The notes below the pieces were generated by a model. It was given only the letters and a program-made list of their open reading frames with translations, did no database searches and was not told where the DNA came from. The translations under genes and the position numbers were made by a program. 64,000 bases of DNA. It comes from Streptosporangium lutulentum (GTDB taxonomy: Bacteria; Actinomycetota; Actinomycetes; Streptosporangiales; Streptosporangiaceae). Below, piece after piece: positions 49,617 to 58,749 of this stretch. Within the stretch, counting starts at the first letter, position 1, and the number at the start of each line of letters is the position of its first letter. The stretch spans positions 9,672,001-9,736,000 of the forward strand of contig NZ_JAUSQU010000001.1 in NCBI RefSeq assembly GCF_030811455.1, in the 5' to 3' direction.

Positions 49617-50396
49617 TCAGGTGGTCCGCTCCACGACGTAGCAGGACCCGCGGTGGAATCCGGTGATCGACGCGCCCTCGGACAGGAGGCCGCCCAGCAC
49701 GTCGCGTACGGCGTGCCGCCAGGCCTTGGCCGCGCCGGGATCGGTGCGGCGCAGGCCCTCGATGTCCTCGGGAACGGCCACCAGCACCGTGCGCGCGTCG
49801 GCCCGCCCGAGGACCGGCCGGCCGTCGCGGTCGCTCAGCGCGGCCACCGCCCCGGACGGGACCCGCGGGGGGTGGGGTCGCCGCCGGGCGGCGGCCAGGA
49901 CGTGCGGTTCGGACAGCCGCCAGACGGCGAGCACCCGGTCGGACTCGTCTCCGGCGTTGATCGCGTCGTCCATGGCGCCGTAGAAGGAGGGCAGGTACTC
50001 CTCCGGGCGGGCGCCGAGCTTGGCCAGGTTGAAGTGCGCGTTGCGCCGGACCAGCGGGTCGTAGGTCCAGGTGATCCGTTCCAGGCCGCGCTCCAGTGCC
50101 CAGGCGCGCTGGTGCAGTTTGAGCGCGAACCCGATCCCGCGTCCGATCGAGGCGCCGGTGACGTGCGAGTGCAGCACCTGTCCGGGGGGCGCGCCCAGGA
50201 ACGCCACCGAGGCGCCCACCAGGCGGTCACCGTCGTAGGCCCCGGCCACGTAGTTGCCCGCGTGCGACAACGCCCGCATCATCTCCACGGTGACGGGCGC
50301 GCTACCCGGGTCGGGGCGCCAGATGTCGTCGAACAGCCGGAAGACGTCCTCGAATTCCTCGATGAGGTGAAGCTCGCGCAGCACCGCGCCGGTCAC
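49617..50396 (-). CDS. GNAT family acyltransferase
   Basis: 259 aa. GNAT fold: LRELHLIEEFEDVFRLFDDI, YVAGAYDGDRLVGASVAFLG (beta4), HSHVTGASIGRGIGFALKLH (acyl-CoA pyrophosphate loop), ALERGLERITWTYDPLVRRN and FYGAMDDAINAGDESDRVLA. The WTYDPLVRRNAHFN and DESDR patterns are those of GNATs found beside N-succinylamino acid racemases, where they succinylate D-amino acids. GTG 50396 overlaps the M20 stop (GTGA), so the genes are translationally coupled. Confidence 0.87.
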   Translation of the reverse strand: MTGAVLRELHLIEEFEDVFRLFDDIWRPDPGSAPVTVEMMRALSHAGNYVAGAYDGDRLVGASVAFLGAPPGQVLHSHVTGASIGRGIGFALKLHQRAWALERGLERITWTYDPLVRRNAHFNLAKLGARPEEYLPSFYGAMDDAINAGDESDRVLAVWRLSEPHVLAAARRRPHPPRVPSGAVAALSDRDGRPVLGRADARTVLVAVPEDIEGLRRTDPGAAKAWRHAVRDVLGGLLSEGASITGFHRGSCYVVERTT

Positions 50397-51550
50397 CTGA
50401 GCACCGCCTGGACCAGGCCGGTCAGCAGCGCCGTACGGCCGGGCATCTCGCTCACGATCACGTGCTCGCCGTCGGCGTGGGCACCGCCGCCCACCGCGCC
50501 GAGCCCGTCGAGTGTCGGGCAGCCGGCTCCGGCGGTGTAGTTGCCGTCGGAGGCTCCGCCCACCCCGACGCCGGTGAGAGGAGCGAGCCCGAGGTCGGCG
50601 GCGATCCGCTGGGCGACGGCGAACAGCGCGGCCGAGGAAGCCTCCTCCAGGGGAGGGCGGTTCGGGCCCCCGTTCACCTCCAGCCTGGTTCCGGCGAGCC
50701 GGGGGGACAGGGCGCGCATCAGCTCGTCGACCCGTTCCTGCGCGGCGAGGGTGGGCACCCGCACGTCCACCGACACGTGAGCCAGCGCGGGCACGGTGTT
50801 GACGGTGGTCCCGCCGAACAGCGCCGTCGGCGTGACGGTGGCGGGCCCCAGGGATCCCGGCGGGGTCCCGGCCGCTCGCGCCCCGTCGGCGGCCGCCGTC
50901 ACGCCTGGAGGACGACCGTTCACCCGGCCGGCGATCCCGTTGATGGCGAGGATCTGGTGGGCGAGCTCGATGCCGGCGTTCGCGCCCTTCTCCGGTTCGA
51001 GGCCCGCGTGCGAGGCCCGGCCGTGCACCACGAGTTCGTAGATCGAGATGCCCTTGCGCGCGGTCTTCAGGGCGCCGCCGTCGGCGCTGGCCTCCAGCAC
51101 GAAGGCCGCCGCGCATTCGCGTGCCGTCTCCTCGATCAGCGCGCGTGAGGACGGCGAGCCGACCTCCTCGTCCCCGGTGACCAGCACGCACACCCCGTCC
51201 GGCGACGGCAGCGCGGCCAGCGCGTGAAACGCCTGCACCAGCCCGGCCTTCATGTCGAACACCCCCGGGCCGCGGGCGATCCCGTCGGTGAGCGACCAGG
51301 GAATTCTCTCCAGCGTCCCGATCGGCCAGACGGTGTCGTGATGGCCGAGGATCAGGACCCGGGGCGTGCCGAAGGTCCACCGCAGGTGGGTCACCCCGTC
51401 GATCACGATCGTCTCCGGGCGCGCGCCCAGCCTCCGGAACCCCTGATCGGCGACGACCGCGGCGCTGCGGGCCACGGCCTCGTGGTCGGCGGAGAACGAC
51501 TCGCACCCGACGAGCTCCTCCAGGTCTTCCAGCATGGCGTTCAGGTTCAC
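50393..51550 (-). CDS. M20 family deacylase (ArgE/DapE/CPG2-like)
   Basis: 385-aa zinc hydrolase. Metal and catalytic residues: LILGHHDTVWP (His, Asp), GPGVFDMKAG (bridging Asp), TGDEEVGS (catalytic and metal Glu), and a C-terminal GGAHADGEHV (His). The lid-domain His is in GRASHAGLEPEKGAN. In this neighbourhood it should hydrolyse N-succinyl-L-amino acids. GTG 51550 overlaps the stop of the preceding small gene; it in turn overlaps the GNAT gene. Confidence 0.9.
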   Translation of the reverse strand: MNLNAMLEDLEELVGCESFSADHEAVARSAAVVADQGFRRLGARPETIVIDGVTHLRWTFGTPRVLILGHHDTVWPIGTLERIPWSLTDGIARGPGVFDMKAGLVQAFHALAALPSPDGVCVLVTGDEEVGSPSSRALIEETARECAAAFVLEASADGGALKTARKGISIYELVVHGRASHAGLEPEKGANAGIELAHQILAINGIAGRVNGRPPGVTAAADGARAAGTPPGSLGPATVTPTALFGGTTVNTVPALAHVSVDVRVPTLAAQERVDELMRALSPRLAGTRLEVNGGPNRPPLEEASSAALFAVAQRIAADLGLAPLTGVGVGGASDGNYTAGAGCPTLDGLGAVGGGAHADGEHVIVSEMPGRTALLTGLVQAVLR

Positions 51551-51762
51551 CGCGGCCGTCCGAACTCGGCGCGGAACAACCGGTGCACGTCGTCGCCAAC
51601 GATCTCGACGATGTCGTCGGGAAGGCCCCGTTCGACCGGGGCCTCGGTGACCGGGGGCAGACCGCGTGGCCCGGTGAGCTCCGGAGGCCGGGCGGCGACC
51701 GCCGTCAACAGATCGTTATAGGCGTCCGCGACGACGGCGCGGCGATGAGGATCAACGGACAC
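51547..51762 (-). CDS. Small protein coupled to M20/GNAT operon
   Basis: 71 aa (MSVDPHRRAVVADAYNDLLT, then APVERGLPDDIVEIVGDDVH, ending AEFGRPR). GTG 51762 has GGAGGG 7 nt upstream, and its TGA overlaps the M20 start (GTGA). Acidic, soluble, unknown; its place at the head of the operon suggests an accessory or regulatory role. Confidence 0.65.
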   Translation of the reverse strand: MSVDPHRRAVVADAYNDLLTAVAARPPELTGPRGLPPVTEAPVERGLPDDIVEIVGDDVHRLFRAEFGRPR

Positions 51763-52441
51763 GTACCAGCCCTCCGACGGATGTTTACCGCGACGGTATG
51801 ACAGGCCGGGGGTGGGGGAGTTCGTCCGGTCTTCCTAAGAGGGGGGAGATGTTCGTCCATTCGGCCAAGGGCGCCCGGTCCGCCGGCCGTCCGCCGCGGA
51901 GGGATCGCCCGCTGACGGGCGCGAGCGGACCACACCGTAACCGTCATGATGTGACGCTTCCGGCATTCTCCCGGAGGGGGCACGGCCGTCCGCGTATCCG
52001 ATACCTCATTCGTGGGGAGAGACCGGAGTCGCGGTGAGCCGATTCTTGTCATGACGGATGAGAACGAAGACGGGCGCGCGGTGCTTCGTCGATGGGTTTT
52101 GATATGGCGGCCCTATTAAAGGCCGGACCGAACCCGCCGTAATGAATGTCCGCGACGAGTTCTGCCCCCGAGAGATGTCAGCCGGTATGGCATGTGATCG
52201 GGAAGGCCTGTTCGCTGACCTCGTCGTTTCCCTGGGCGCCGCCGAGTCGTGGGTCGAGGTCTCGCCGGAGGTCGCCGCGGGTGAGGGGAAACCAGATGCC
52301 GTGCCACCGCGGTCGCGGTGCTGAAAAGCGGCCGTCTGGCGGAATTCGACGCGCACTCCGCTGCGTAAACCTGTACTTTTTTATCGGAAAGTTCTCTGGA
52401 TTTTCCTGAGAGGGCAGAGCCTTTCTGGAGGGCGGATCGTT
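51763..52441. other. Intergenic region between divergent operons
   Basis: 679 bp. It should contain the promoters of the D-amino-acid operon (minus) and of the kinase gene (plus), but I could not fix either with confidence. A 60-codon plus-strand ORF (52142-52324) lacks a ribosome site. The last 100 bp before the kinase are AT-rich (TACTTTTTTATCGG near 52372). Confidence 0.4.
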
Positions 52442-54001
52442 TTGGGCAGGTGGATCACCGTCGGCGGTCGTTACGAGCTGGATCCTCTGTCCCGGCGTTC
52501 CGGTGGAATGGGAGAGGTCTGGTTCGGCTACGACAAACGCCTCGACCGGCAGGTCGCCGTCAAATTCATCAAAGTCAGCAGGTTTCCCGACGGCCGGCCG
52601 GACGAGGAACTGGCCAGACGTTTCGTTCGTGAGTCACGGATCACGGCCCGGCTGGAACACCCCGGAGTGCCCACGGTCTACGACTGCGGGTCGCACGGCG
52701 ACGACCTCTATCTGGTCATGCAGGTCGTCAACGGCTGTCCCCTCTCCTCGCTCCTGGAGGAGACCGAGATCCCCGTCGCCTGGGCCGTGGCGATCGCCGC
52801 CCAGGTGTGCTCGGTCCTGGCCGTGGCCCACGCCAACTCACTGGTGCACCGGGACCTCAAGCCCGCCAACCTGATGCTCTGCCCCGACGGCACGGTGAAG
52901 GTCCTCGACTTCGGGATCGCCGCCACGCTCGTCTCCTCGGGCGCGACGAGACTCACGCGGACGGGAGAGGTGCTCGGCACCCCGGCGTACATGCCGCCCG
53001 AGCAGGCGATGAGCGGGGCGGCCTGCCCGCAGAGCGACCTGTACTCCCTCGGCGTGATCCTGGACGAGATGCTCGCCGGGGAGAACCAGTTCGCCGCCCC
53101 CACGGCCCTGGCCTCGATGCGCAACCACACCGACGTCCCGCCCCGGCCGCTGCGCGTCATCAGGCGGGACGTGCCCGAAGAGCTGGAGCGGCTCGTCCTG
53201 TGGCTGCTCGCCAAGACACCGGAGCGGCGGCTGCCCAGCGCGGACGTCGCCTACGAGCGGCTGCTCGACTTCTGCCGCGATCTGCCGCCCTTCCCCGGTT
53301 ACGTGAACCTGGAGACGCCTCATCCGGTGCGCATGTACGCCACCGTCGTCGGGCGCATCACCCCTCCCGCGGAGAGCCGCGACCGGTGGCCGGCCGAGCC
53401 GGTGCGGCCGGCGCGGATCAGGCACTCCGGAGGGGCGGTGCAGCTCGGGCGCGAAGACATCGAGCGCGCCCGCAAGGACGCCGAGGCCCTCAAAGCCGAA
53501 TCCCGGTTCAGCCAGGCGGCGGACGTGCTGGCGGAGGTGGCCGGTCCCGCCGCCGGAACGTTCGGCCCGATGAGCCCCGACGTGGTCAACCTGCGCATCG
53601 AGCTCGCCGAGGTCCTCTTCCTCGGCGGGGACTACCGCCGGGCGGCGCCCGAGTTCCACCGGCTGGCGGTCGACGTCGCCAAGGTGGAGGGGCCGGGCAA
53701 CAATCTCGCGCTGCGATGCCGGTTGATGGCGGCCAACTGCCACGCGGCGGTGGGGGAGACGAACCTCGCCCTGATCCAGCTCCACCGGCTGCTGGACGAC
53801 GAGCGGCGATTCGGCGCCGACGAGGAGCGGGTCCTTGAGCTCCGTTGCCAGATCGGGCTGCTGGAATTCGGCTCGGGAAACAGGACGCAGGCGAAACGCA
53901 CCCTGGGCGAGCTGTTGTCTGACCTTGAGCGGAGGTACGGCCAGCACCACCCCGACGTCGGCAAGGTCAGGGAGATCCTCAAAGGTCTCGACGATCGGTG
54001 A
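52442..54001 (+). CDS. Soluble Ser/Thr protein kinase with TPR-like C-terminal domain
   Basis: 519 aa. Kinase residues 8-275: glycine loop SGGMGEVWFG, Lys41 in VAVKFIK, HRDLKPANLM with Asp138, DFG at 156-158, GTPAYMPPEQA. Residues 335-519 are helical repeats of TPR type (RARKDAEALKAESRFSQAAD, FLGGDYRRAAPEFHRLAVDV, LLSDLERRYGQHHPDVGKVR). No membrane segment or PASTA domain, so it is cytosolic. TTG start with GGAGGG upstream. Convergent with the unknown 703-aa gene; substrate unknown. Confidence 0.9.
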   Translation: MGRWITVGGRYELDPLSRRSGGMGEVWFGYDKRLDRQVAVKFIKVSRFPDGRPDEELARRFVRESRITARLEHPGVPTVYDCGSHGDDLYLVMQVVNGCPLSSLLEETEIPVAWAVAIAAQVCSVLAVAHANSLVHRDLKPANLMLCPDGTVKVLDFGIAATLVSSGATRLTRTGEVLGTPAYMPPEQAMSGAACPQSDLYSLGVILDEMLAGENQFAAPTALASMRNHTDVPPRPLRVIRRDVPEELERLVLWLLAKTPERRLPSADVAYERLLDFCRDLPPFPGYVNLETPHPVRMYATVVGRITPPAESRDRWPAEPVRPARIRHSGGAVQLGREDIERARKDAEALKAESRFSQAADVLAEVAGPAAGTFGPMSPDVVNLRIELAEVLFLGGDYRRAAPEFHRLAVDVAKVEGPGNNLALRCRLMAANCHAAVGETNLALIQLHRLLDDERRFGADEERVLELRCQIGLLEFGSGNRTQAKRTLGELLSDLERRYGQHHPDVGKVREILKGLDDR

Positions 54002-54054
54002 CCCGACCGGCCGCCCAGGAGTCGCCGGGGAAGCCCGGACACGGCCGGGGCCGG

Positions 54055-56166
54055 TCAGTTCGTGCGGGTGTTGGGGAGATGGTCGCCGAGGTAGCCGATC
54101 CAGATCTTGCCGGTGGCGCCGCCGGAGTCGTCGTGGAAGTAGATCCGCGGCGCGGGGTATCCGACGGACCTGAGCTTGATGTGGGCTTCCATCAGGACCT
54201 GCCCGGTCGGGCTCACCTCGGGGGGGACGGCGAAGGTGCGGGGGGCGCTGAACTTGTGACGGCTGGCCACGGTCTTCGACTCGCGCATGGACAGCATCCT
54301 GGCCGGGATGGTGAAGCGGCCGGGGGAGCCGTGGGCGCACCAGTCGTGGAAGCCTCCCGCGAACTCCCCGCTGGACCGTGCCTTCGCGAAGTCGTCCAGG
54401 GCACGGAGGGCGTCCCACGCCTTGGCCGCCCACGTGCGGCACTGGGCGGGGTGGCCCAGGTCCAGCCGGGCGGCGACGCCGTCGGTGTCGCCGATCACGA
54501 GGTGACGCAGGCTCTCGCGGGCCTCGATCAGGGCCTCGGCCAGGGTGGCCGGTTCGAATACGGACTCCTCCCCGGTCACGCCGTACACCGGCTGGCCCGC
54601 CTCGGCGAGCGTGCGCTCCAGCCAGCGGACCCGTTCGGAGAGCTTCCTGGCACTCGTGACGGCCTCGGCGTACTCCTCCTGGAGTAATCGGTGCTCGTCG
54701 AGGAGACTCTCGATCTCGGTGGCCGGCCGGTCGTTCGCGTCCTCGGCCCGCCCGTCGCCACGCCGTTCGGCGACGATGTCACGCAGGCCGGAAAGGTGCG
54801 CGCCGAGGGTCCGGATCTCGCGGAGCAGCCTGCCGGAGTCACCGCCGGAGGTCCCGGACGACGTGGCGAGACCCAGCGCCGTTTCCAGTTCGCCCCGCAG
54901 TTCCTTGACCACCTTGTCCGCCACCGCCTGGGTGAGCTCCTCCAGGTCGTGCTCCGGTGCGGCGGGGGCGGGCCCGGCCGGTGCGGCGATGATCCCCTCG
55001 GGGAGAGTCGACGTGGTTCCCACGGCGTCGGTCATCGTCGCGACAGCCGCCTCGGCCGGTGCGACGACGGCTCCCTCGGGGAGGGTCGAGGTGGTTCCCG
55101 AGGGGGCCTCCTCGGCGACAACGGGCTTGTCGGCCCCCGGCCTCTCGACGACGGCTCCGGGGACGGTCGCGGCCACGGCCCTGGTGACGCTCCCGGTGCC
55201 GGGCGGCGCCGGGCGCTGCATCAGGACCTCCATCCGGCGCCGCAACTCCTCGCGGGTGGGAACGGCCCTCACGGGCCGGGGCGCGACGACCGCGGCGATC
55301 TCGCTCGGCTCGGCCCGTCCGGCGAGCACGCGGTAGACGACACGGAGGGTCTGCTGGACGTCGTCGGGAAGCTTGCGGCGGGCGGTCTCACCGATCACCC
55401 TGTCGACGACCCGGTTGAGGGCGGCCGTGCCCTGGTCGCGGATCGTGGCGAAGCCCATGGGCGGGTGCCGGTAGGGGTAGCGCTCCTCGGCGGGGTCGAA
55501 GGGGGCGAGGTAGGTGCGGATACCGCCGCCGAACACGCCCAGTTCCCTGCCCATCGCCTTGTTGAACCGGTCCTGGGCGCGCAGGTCGGTCAGCTGCACC
55601 ACCAGGCTCGCGCCGGCGGTGGCGCCGGCCAGGTAGTCGGCGCGGACCCGGCCCGCGCCGGGATTCTGGGGGTCCACGGAGACGACCACGATCGGCACCC
55701 TCCGGCGGGGCTCGGTCATCGTGTGGACGAAACGCCGCACGTCGTCCTCGTCGAGGACGACCGGACCGTCCTCGACATGGATGCCGCCGTCGGTGATCCG
55801 CGCGGTGCGCAGGTAGGGCTGGAGGAAACCGGGAGCGTTCGCCGCCGCCGGCTCCCCCTCCCCGTGCCGGTCCATGGTGACGACGACCCACCCGGTCATG
55901 CCCGGCACCGATTCGGCATAGGTCACGCGGGTGCACAGGTGTCCCTCACCGCGCGGCTCCTCCAGCGTGTAGCGGCCGCAGCCGCCGTGCCGCTCCATCG
56001 TGAGCCGGGCTCCGTCGACCTCGCTCTCGACCTTCGGCTCACCGTCCGCGGGCGGAAACCCCTTCGCCGTGACCCAGTCCGAGAAGGTGCGGAGCAGCGG
56101 GGTCGAGATGGGGACGGACTGGTCACGCAGTACCGCCTGATACAACCGGGTCACAGTCGACGCCAT
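54055..56166 (-). CDS. Conserved hypothetical 703-aa multidomain protein
   Basis: Residues 1-290 alpha/beta: TGWVVVTMDRHGEGEPAAAN, RRVPIVVVSVDPQNPGAGRV, AGASLVVQLTDLRAQDRFN and GVFGGGIRTYLAPFDPAEE, YPYRHPPMG. About 300-430 is an Ala/Pro/Thr linker with two GTTSTLPEG copies. 430-540 is coiled coil (ESLLDEHRLLQEEYAEAVTS, ARKLSERVRWLERTLAE). 560-703 is a compact C-terminal domain ending IYFHDDSGGATGKIWIGYLG, then DHLPNTRTN. I recognise the layout from actinobacterial proteins of unknown role, some near defence or polyvalent regulatory genes, but cannot name a family. GAGGTG 9 nt before the start. Reiterated repeats lie just upstream. Confidence 0.82.
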   Translation of the reverse strand: MASTVTRLYQAVLRDQSVPISTPLLRTFSDWVTAKGFPPADGEPKVESEVDGARLTMERHGGCGRYTLEEPRGEGHLCTRVTYAESVPGMTGWVVVTMDRHGEGEPAAANAPGFLQPYLRTARITDGGIHVEDGPVVLDEDDVRRFVHTMTEPRRRVPIVVVSVDPQNPGAGRVRADYLAGATAGASLVVQLTDLRAQDRFNKAMGRELGVFGGGIRTYLAPFDPAEERYPYRHPPMGFATIRDQGTAALNRVVDRVIGETARRKLPDDVQQTLRVVYRVLAGRAEPSEIAAVVAPRPVRAVPTREELRRRMEVLMQRPAPPGTGSVTRAVAATVPGAVVERPGADKPVVAEEAPSGTTSTLPEGAVVAPAEAAVATMTDAVGTTSTLPEGIIAAPAGPAPAAPEHDLEELTQAVADKVVKELRGELETALGLATSSGTSGGDSGRLLREIRTLGAHLSGLRDIVAERRGDGRAEDANDRPATEIESLLDEHRLLQEEYAEAVTSARKLSERVRWLERTLAEAGQPVYGVTGEESVFEPATLAEALIEARESLRHLVIGDTDGVAARLDLGHPAQCRTWAAKAWDALRALDDFAKARSSGEFAGGFHDWCAHGSPGRFTIPARMLSMRESKTVASRHKFSAPRTFAVPPEVSPTGQVLMEAHIKLRSVGYPAPRIYFHDDSGGATGKIWIGYLGDHLPNTRTN

Positions 56167-56200
56167 AGCGAAGGCACCTCATACGTCAGCAGCTTGGGGG

Positions 56201-56337
56201 GTGTACGGCTCACGTCCGGATACGTCGTTTACACGGGCGTGTACGGCTCACATCGATACGTCATCTCCACGGGCGTGTACGGCTCACATCGATACGGAAT
56301 GTACGGCTCACCTCCGGCGCGCGGGCGTGAGCCGTAC
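56201..56337. repeat. TGTACGGCTCAC iterons upstream of the 703-aa gene
   Basis: Four direct copies of TGTACGGCTCAC (56202, 56240, 56276, 56300; spacing 38, 36 and 24) and one inverted copy (GTGAGCCGTAC, to 56337). Between copies the ACATCGATACG and CACGGGCG parts repeat too. The last direct and the inverted copy form an 11-bp stem with a 15-nt loop. All within 170 bp of the minus-strand start codon. Confidence 0.8.
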
Positions 56338-56712
56338 GAGATCGGATGCCAGTGACGTCCGGCGGATTCCCGTATGCGCAACAGCGTGTCACGTACGCCT
56401 GCCCGGCACCGGATGATTGCTGCGTTCCTCACCAGGCGTTGCATTTGTCCTTGGCCGACCATCCTGATCGAATGCGTCGCATGCGGCCCAGAAATTGTGC
56501 TGTTATGTCGAAATTTCCGCATGTCCGAGCGCCGCGCCGGGACCGCGACGGATCACGCCGGCCGGACCGATGACTCCCTTACGTGTGCGGAGTCACGCGA
56601 CTCGGCCGGAACAGCAACGGCGCGCGGGACGCTGTTCTCAAGGAACAAAACGGAACCAGCTGGCTAAATCGGACGGCCGCGGAAGCCGTTTCATCGACTA
56701 TGAGGAGTGACC
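56338..56712. other. Intergenic, no gene seen
   Basis: 375 bp between the repeat array and the hydrolase gene. Base composition is lower in G+C around 56410-56520. Only short ORFs without ribosome sites; presumably carries the promoter of the hydrolase gene. Confidence 0.4.
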
Positions 56713-57534
56713 ATGTCCACGATCACCACCAAGGACGGCGCCCAGATCTTCTTCAAGGACTGGGGCAGCGGCCGTCCCATCGTCTTCAGCCACGGCTGGC
56801 CGCTGAACGCCGACGCCTGGGACAACCAGGCCAACCTGGTCGCCTCGAGCGGATTCCGGGCGATCGCCCACGACCGTCGCGGGCACGGCCGCTCCAGCCA
56901 GACCTGGGACGGCAACCACATGGACCAGTACGCCGACGATCTGGCCGAGCTCATCGAGCAGCTGGATCTGACCGACGCCGTCCTGGTGGGGCACTCCACC
57001 GGCGGCGGTGAGGTCGTCCGCTATCTGGGACGCCACGGCACTTCCCGGGTCTCCAAGGCCGTGCTTCTGGGCGCGGTCCCGCCGCTGATGCTCAAGACCG
57101 CCGCCAACCCCGAGGGCACTCCCATCGAGGCCTTCGACGGCATCCGGGAGGGTGTGCGTGCCGACCGTTCGCAGTTCTACCAGGACCTCAGCGTCCCCTT
57201 CTACGGCGCGAACCGCGACGGGGCCACCGTCTCCCAGGGCCTGCGCGACGCGTTCTGGCTGATGAGCATGCAGGTCGGGATCAAGGGCGCACTGGACTGC
57301 ATCAAGGCGTTCTCCGAGACCGACTTCACCGAGGACCTCAAGCGCATCGACATCCCGGTGCTGGTCGCGCACGGCGACGACGATCAGATCGTCCCCATCG
57401 GGGCCGCCGCCCTGCAGACCGTCAAGCTGGTCAAGGACGCGACCCTCAAGGTCTACTCCGGCGCGCCGCACGGCCTGGTCGGTGACTTCGAGCAGAAGTT
57501 CAACGCGGACCTGCTCGCCTTCCTGCAGAGCTGA
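56713..57534 (+). CDS. Alpha/beta hydrolase (non-heme chloroperoxidase/esterase type)
   Basis: 273 aa. Typical cofactor-free haloperoxidase-like hydrolase: ITTKDGAQIFFKDWGSGRPI, FSHGWPLNADAWDNQ (oxyanion HGWP), DRRGHGRSSQTWDGN, nucleophile Ser in GHSTGGGE, Asp in HGDDDQIVP and His in GAPHGLV. Such enzymes act as esterases or perhydrolases. AGGAG 6 nt before ATG 56713; GTG 56707 is an unlikely alternative. Followed by a hairpin. Confidence 0.93.
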   Translation: MSTITTKDGAQIFFKDWGSGRPIVFSHGWPLNADAWDNQANLVASSGFRAIAHDRRGHGRSSQTWDGNHMDQYADDLAELIEQLDLTDAVLVGHSTGGGEVVRYLGRHGTSRVSKAVLLGAVPPLMLKTAANPEGTPIEAFDGIREGVRADRSQFYQDLSVPFYGANRDGATVSQGLRDAFWLMSMQVGIKGALDCIKAFSETDFTEDLKRIDIPVLVAHGDDDQIVPIGAAALQTVKLVKDATLKVYSGAPHGLVGDFEQKFNADLLAFLQS

Positions 57535-57568
57535 CCCGCGGAACCGACGCACACGCTCCTCGCACGCC

Positions 57569-57596
57569 GGCGGGCCCGCAACGCTGCTGGCCCGCC
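57569..57596. terminator. Terminator after the hydrolase gene
   Basis: 8-bp arms GGCGGGCC and GGCCCGCC with a 12-nt loop, 35 nt after the stop. Confidence 0.6.
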
Positions 57597-57602
57597 CGTG
57601 AT

Positions 57603-57696
57603 CCCGGCCCCTTCCCGGTGATCGACAGGAGGCGGCCCATGCCCCGCGACCCCGGCGCCTTTCCAGTGATCGACGGGGGCGGCCATGTCCCGTGAC
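57603..57696. repeat. Degenerate 48-bp tandem duplication
   Basis: 57603-57650 and 57651-57696 align over their whole length (CCGGNNCCTTYCCRGTGATC, then GACRGGRGGCGG) with about 80% identity. Non-coding. Confidence 0.7.
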
Positions 57697-57774
57697 GCAC
57701 CGCGGATGCTCGGCTCGAAGTCCTTCATCGAGGTTCCGGCCTTGCCGATGCGGTGAACGCGGAGGATCTTCCGG

Positions 57775-58749
57775 TCAGTATCCCGCGGCGGGATCGATCA
57801 CCCCTTCCAGCGGCAGCCCCGCCCGCAGGTTGCGCACGTTCCGTTCGACCCGCTCACAGAGCATTCGCAGGACGTACTCGGCGGAGTCCGCGCAGTGCGA
57901 GGTGATGAGGACCCGGGAGTCGGCCCAGAGCGGATGCCCCTCGGGCAGCGGTTCGGGATCCGTCACGTCCAGGCCGGCGGCGGAGATCGTCCCCGCGCGG
58001 AGGGCCTCGACCAGTGCGTCGGTCCGGATGTGCGCACCACGTGCGACGTTGACCACGACGGCCTGCGGCGGCAGCAGTGCCAGCTCGGCGGCGTCGATGA
58101 TGTGCCTGGTCTCCGGGGTCAGGGCGAGGGCCAGCACCAGGATGTCCGTCTCGGGAAGCGTGGCGTGCAGAGCCGTGGGCGGCAGCGTCTCCTCCGCGCC
58201 CTCGACCTTCTCCGGACGGCGGCGTATCACCCGGATCCGGCAGCCGAAAGGCCGCAGGAGCCGGACGAGCTCCGAGGCTATGCCGCCGCCCCCGAGGATC
58301 GTCACCCTCTGCCCGTGCAGGGACCGGGGATCCACCGGGCTCCAGTGAGGCGCCCGCGCCTGCCGTACGACACCGCGGAGACTCGCCAGTATCAGCATGA
58401 GCGCGTGCTCGCTGACCTGCCCGGCGAACGACCCCTTGGCGCAGGTGAAGACCGTCGGGCGCTCGAAGAGGCCGGACGTCGCGAACTTCTCCACTCCCGC
58501 CCAGGGGAACTGCACCCACTCGATCCCGGGATTGCCGTCCAGAGTCAGCCGGAGCTGTTCCGGCTCGCCGGGGATGAGCCATACGAGGCCGTTGGCCTCG
58601 GCCGGGGAGACGTTGACACCGCCGCCCTCGGACACGGCCTCCTCGATCTTGGAGCGCAGGTGGTCGAGGCCGGGGGAGTTGGGGCGGCCGTAGGCCTTCT
58701 CCGCTTCCACGGACGGGGCTATCGCGATGCGGGCTTCCATGAGCGACAT
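57775..58749 (-). CDS. D-isomer-specific 2-hydroxyacid dehydrogenase
   Basis: 324-aa NAD(P)-dependent dehydrogenase. Rossmann motif VTILGGGGIASELVRLLRPF, IRRRPEKVEG region, LALTPETRHIIDAAELALLP, NVARGAHIRTDALVEALRAG with the catalytic Arg, AGLDVTDPEPLPEGHPLW with the Glu, and TSHCAD carrying the catalytic His (usually in PHxAG). Substrate not predictable. ATG 58749 was used (MSLMEARIAIAPS); ATG 58740 and an upstream GTG at 58848 are in frame. Confidence 0.88.
   Translation of the reverse strand: MSLMEARIAIAPSVEAEKAYGRPNSPGLDHLRSKIEEAVSEGGGVNVSPAEANGLVWLIPGEPEQLRLTLDGNPGIEWVQFPWAGVEKFATSGLFERPTVFTCAKGSFAGQVSEHALMLILASLRGVVRQARAPHWSPVDPRSLHGQRVTILGGGGIASELVRLLRPFGCRIRVIRRRPEKVEGAEETLPPTALHATLPETDILVLALALTPETRHIIDAAELALLPPQAVVVNVARGAHIRTDALVEALRAGTISAAGLDVTDPEPLPEGHPLWADSRVLITSHCADSAEYVLRMLCERVERNVRNLRAGLPLEGVIDPAAGY

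Noticed and set aside
49617..51599. 660-codon single gene on the minus strand
   Set aside because: Only its last 259 codons are real (GNAT); the first 400 are an out-of-frame shadow of the M20 gene, as shown by the sudden change from Arg-rich to normal composition at 50396.
52142..52324. 60-codon ORF between the D-amino acid operon and the kinase gene
   Set aside because: No ribosome site and no resemblance to any family.
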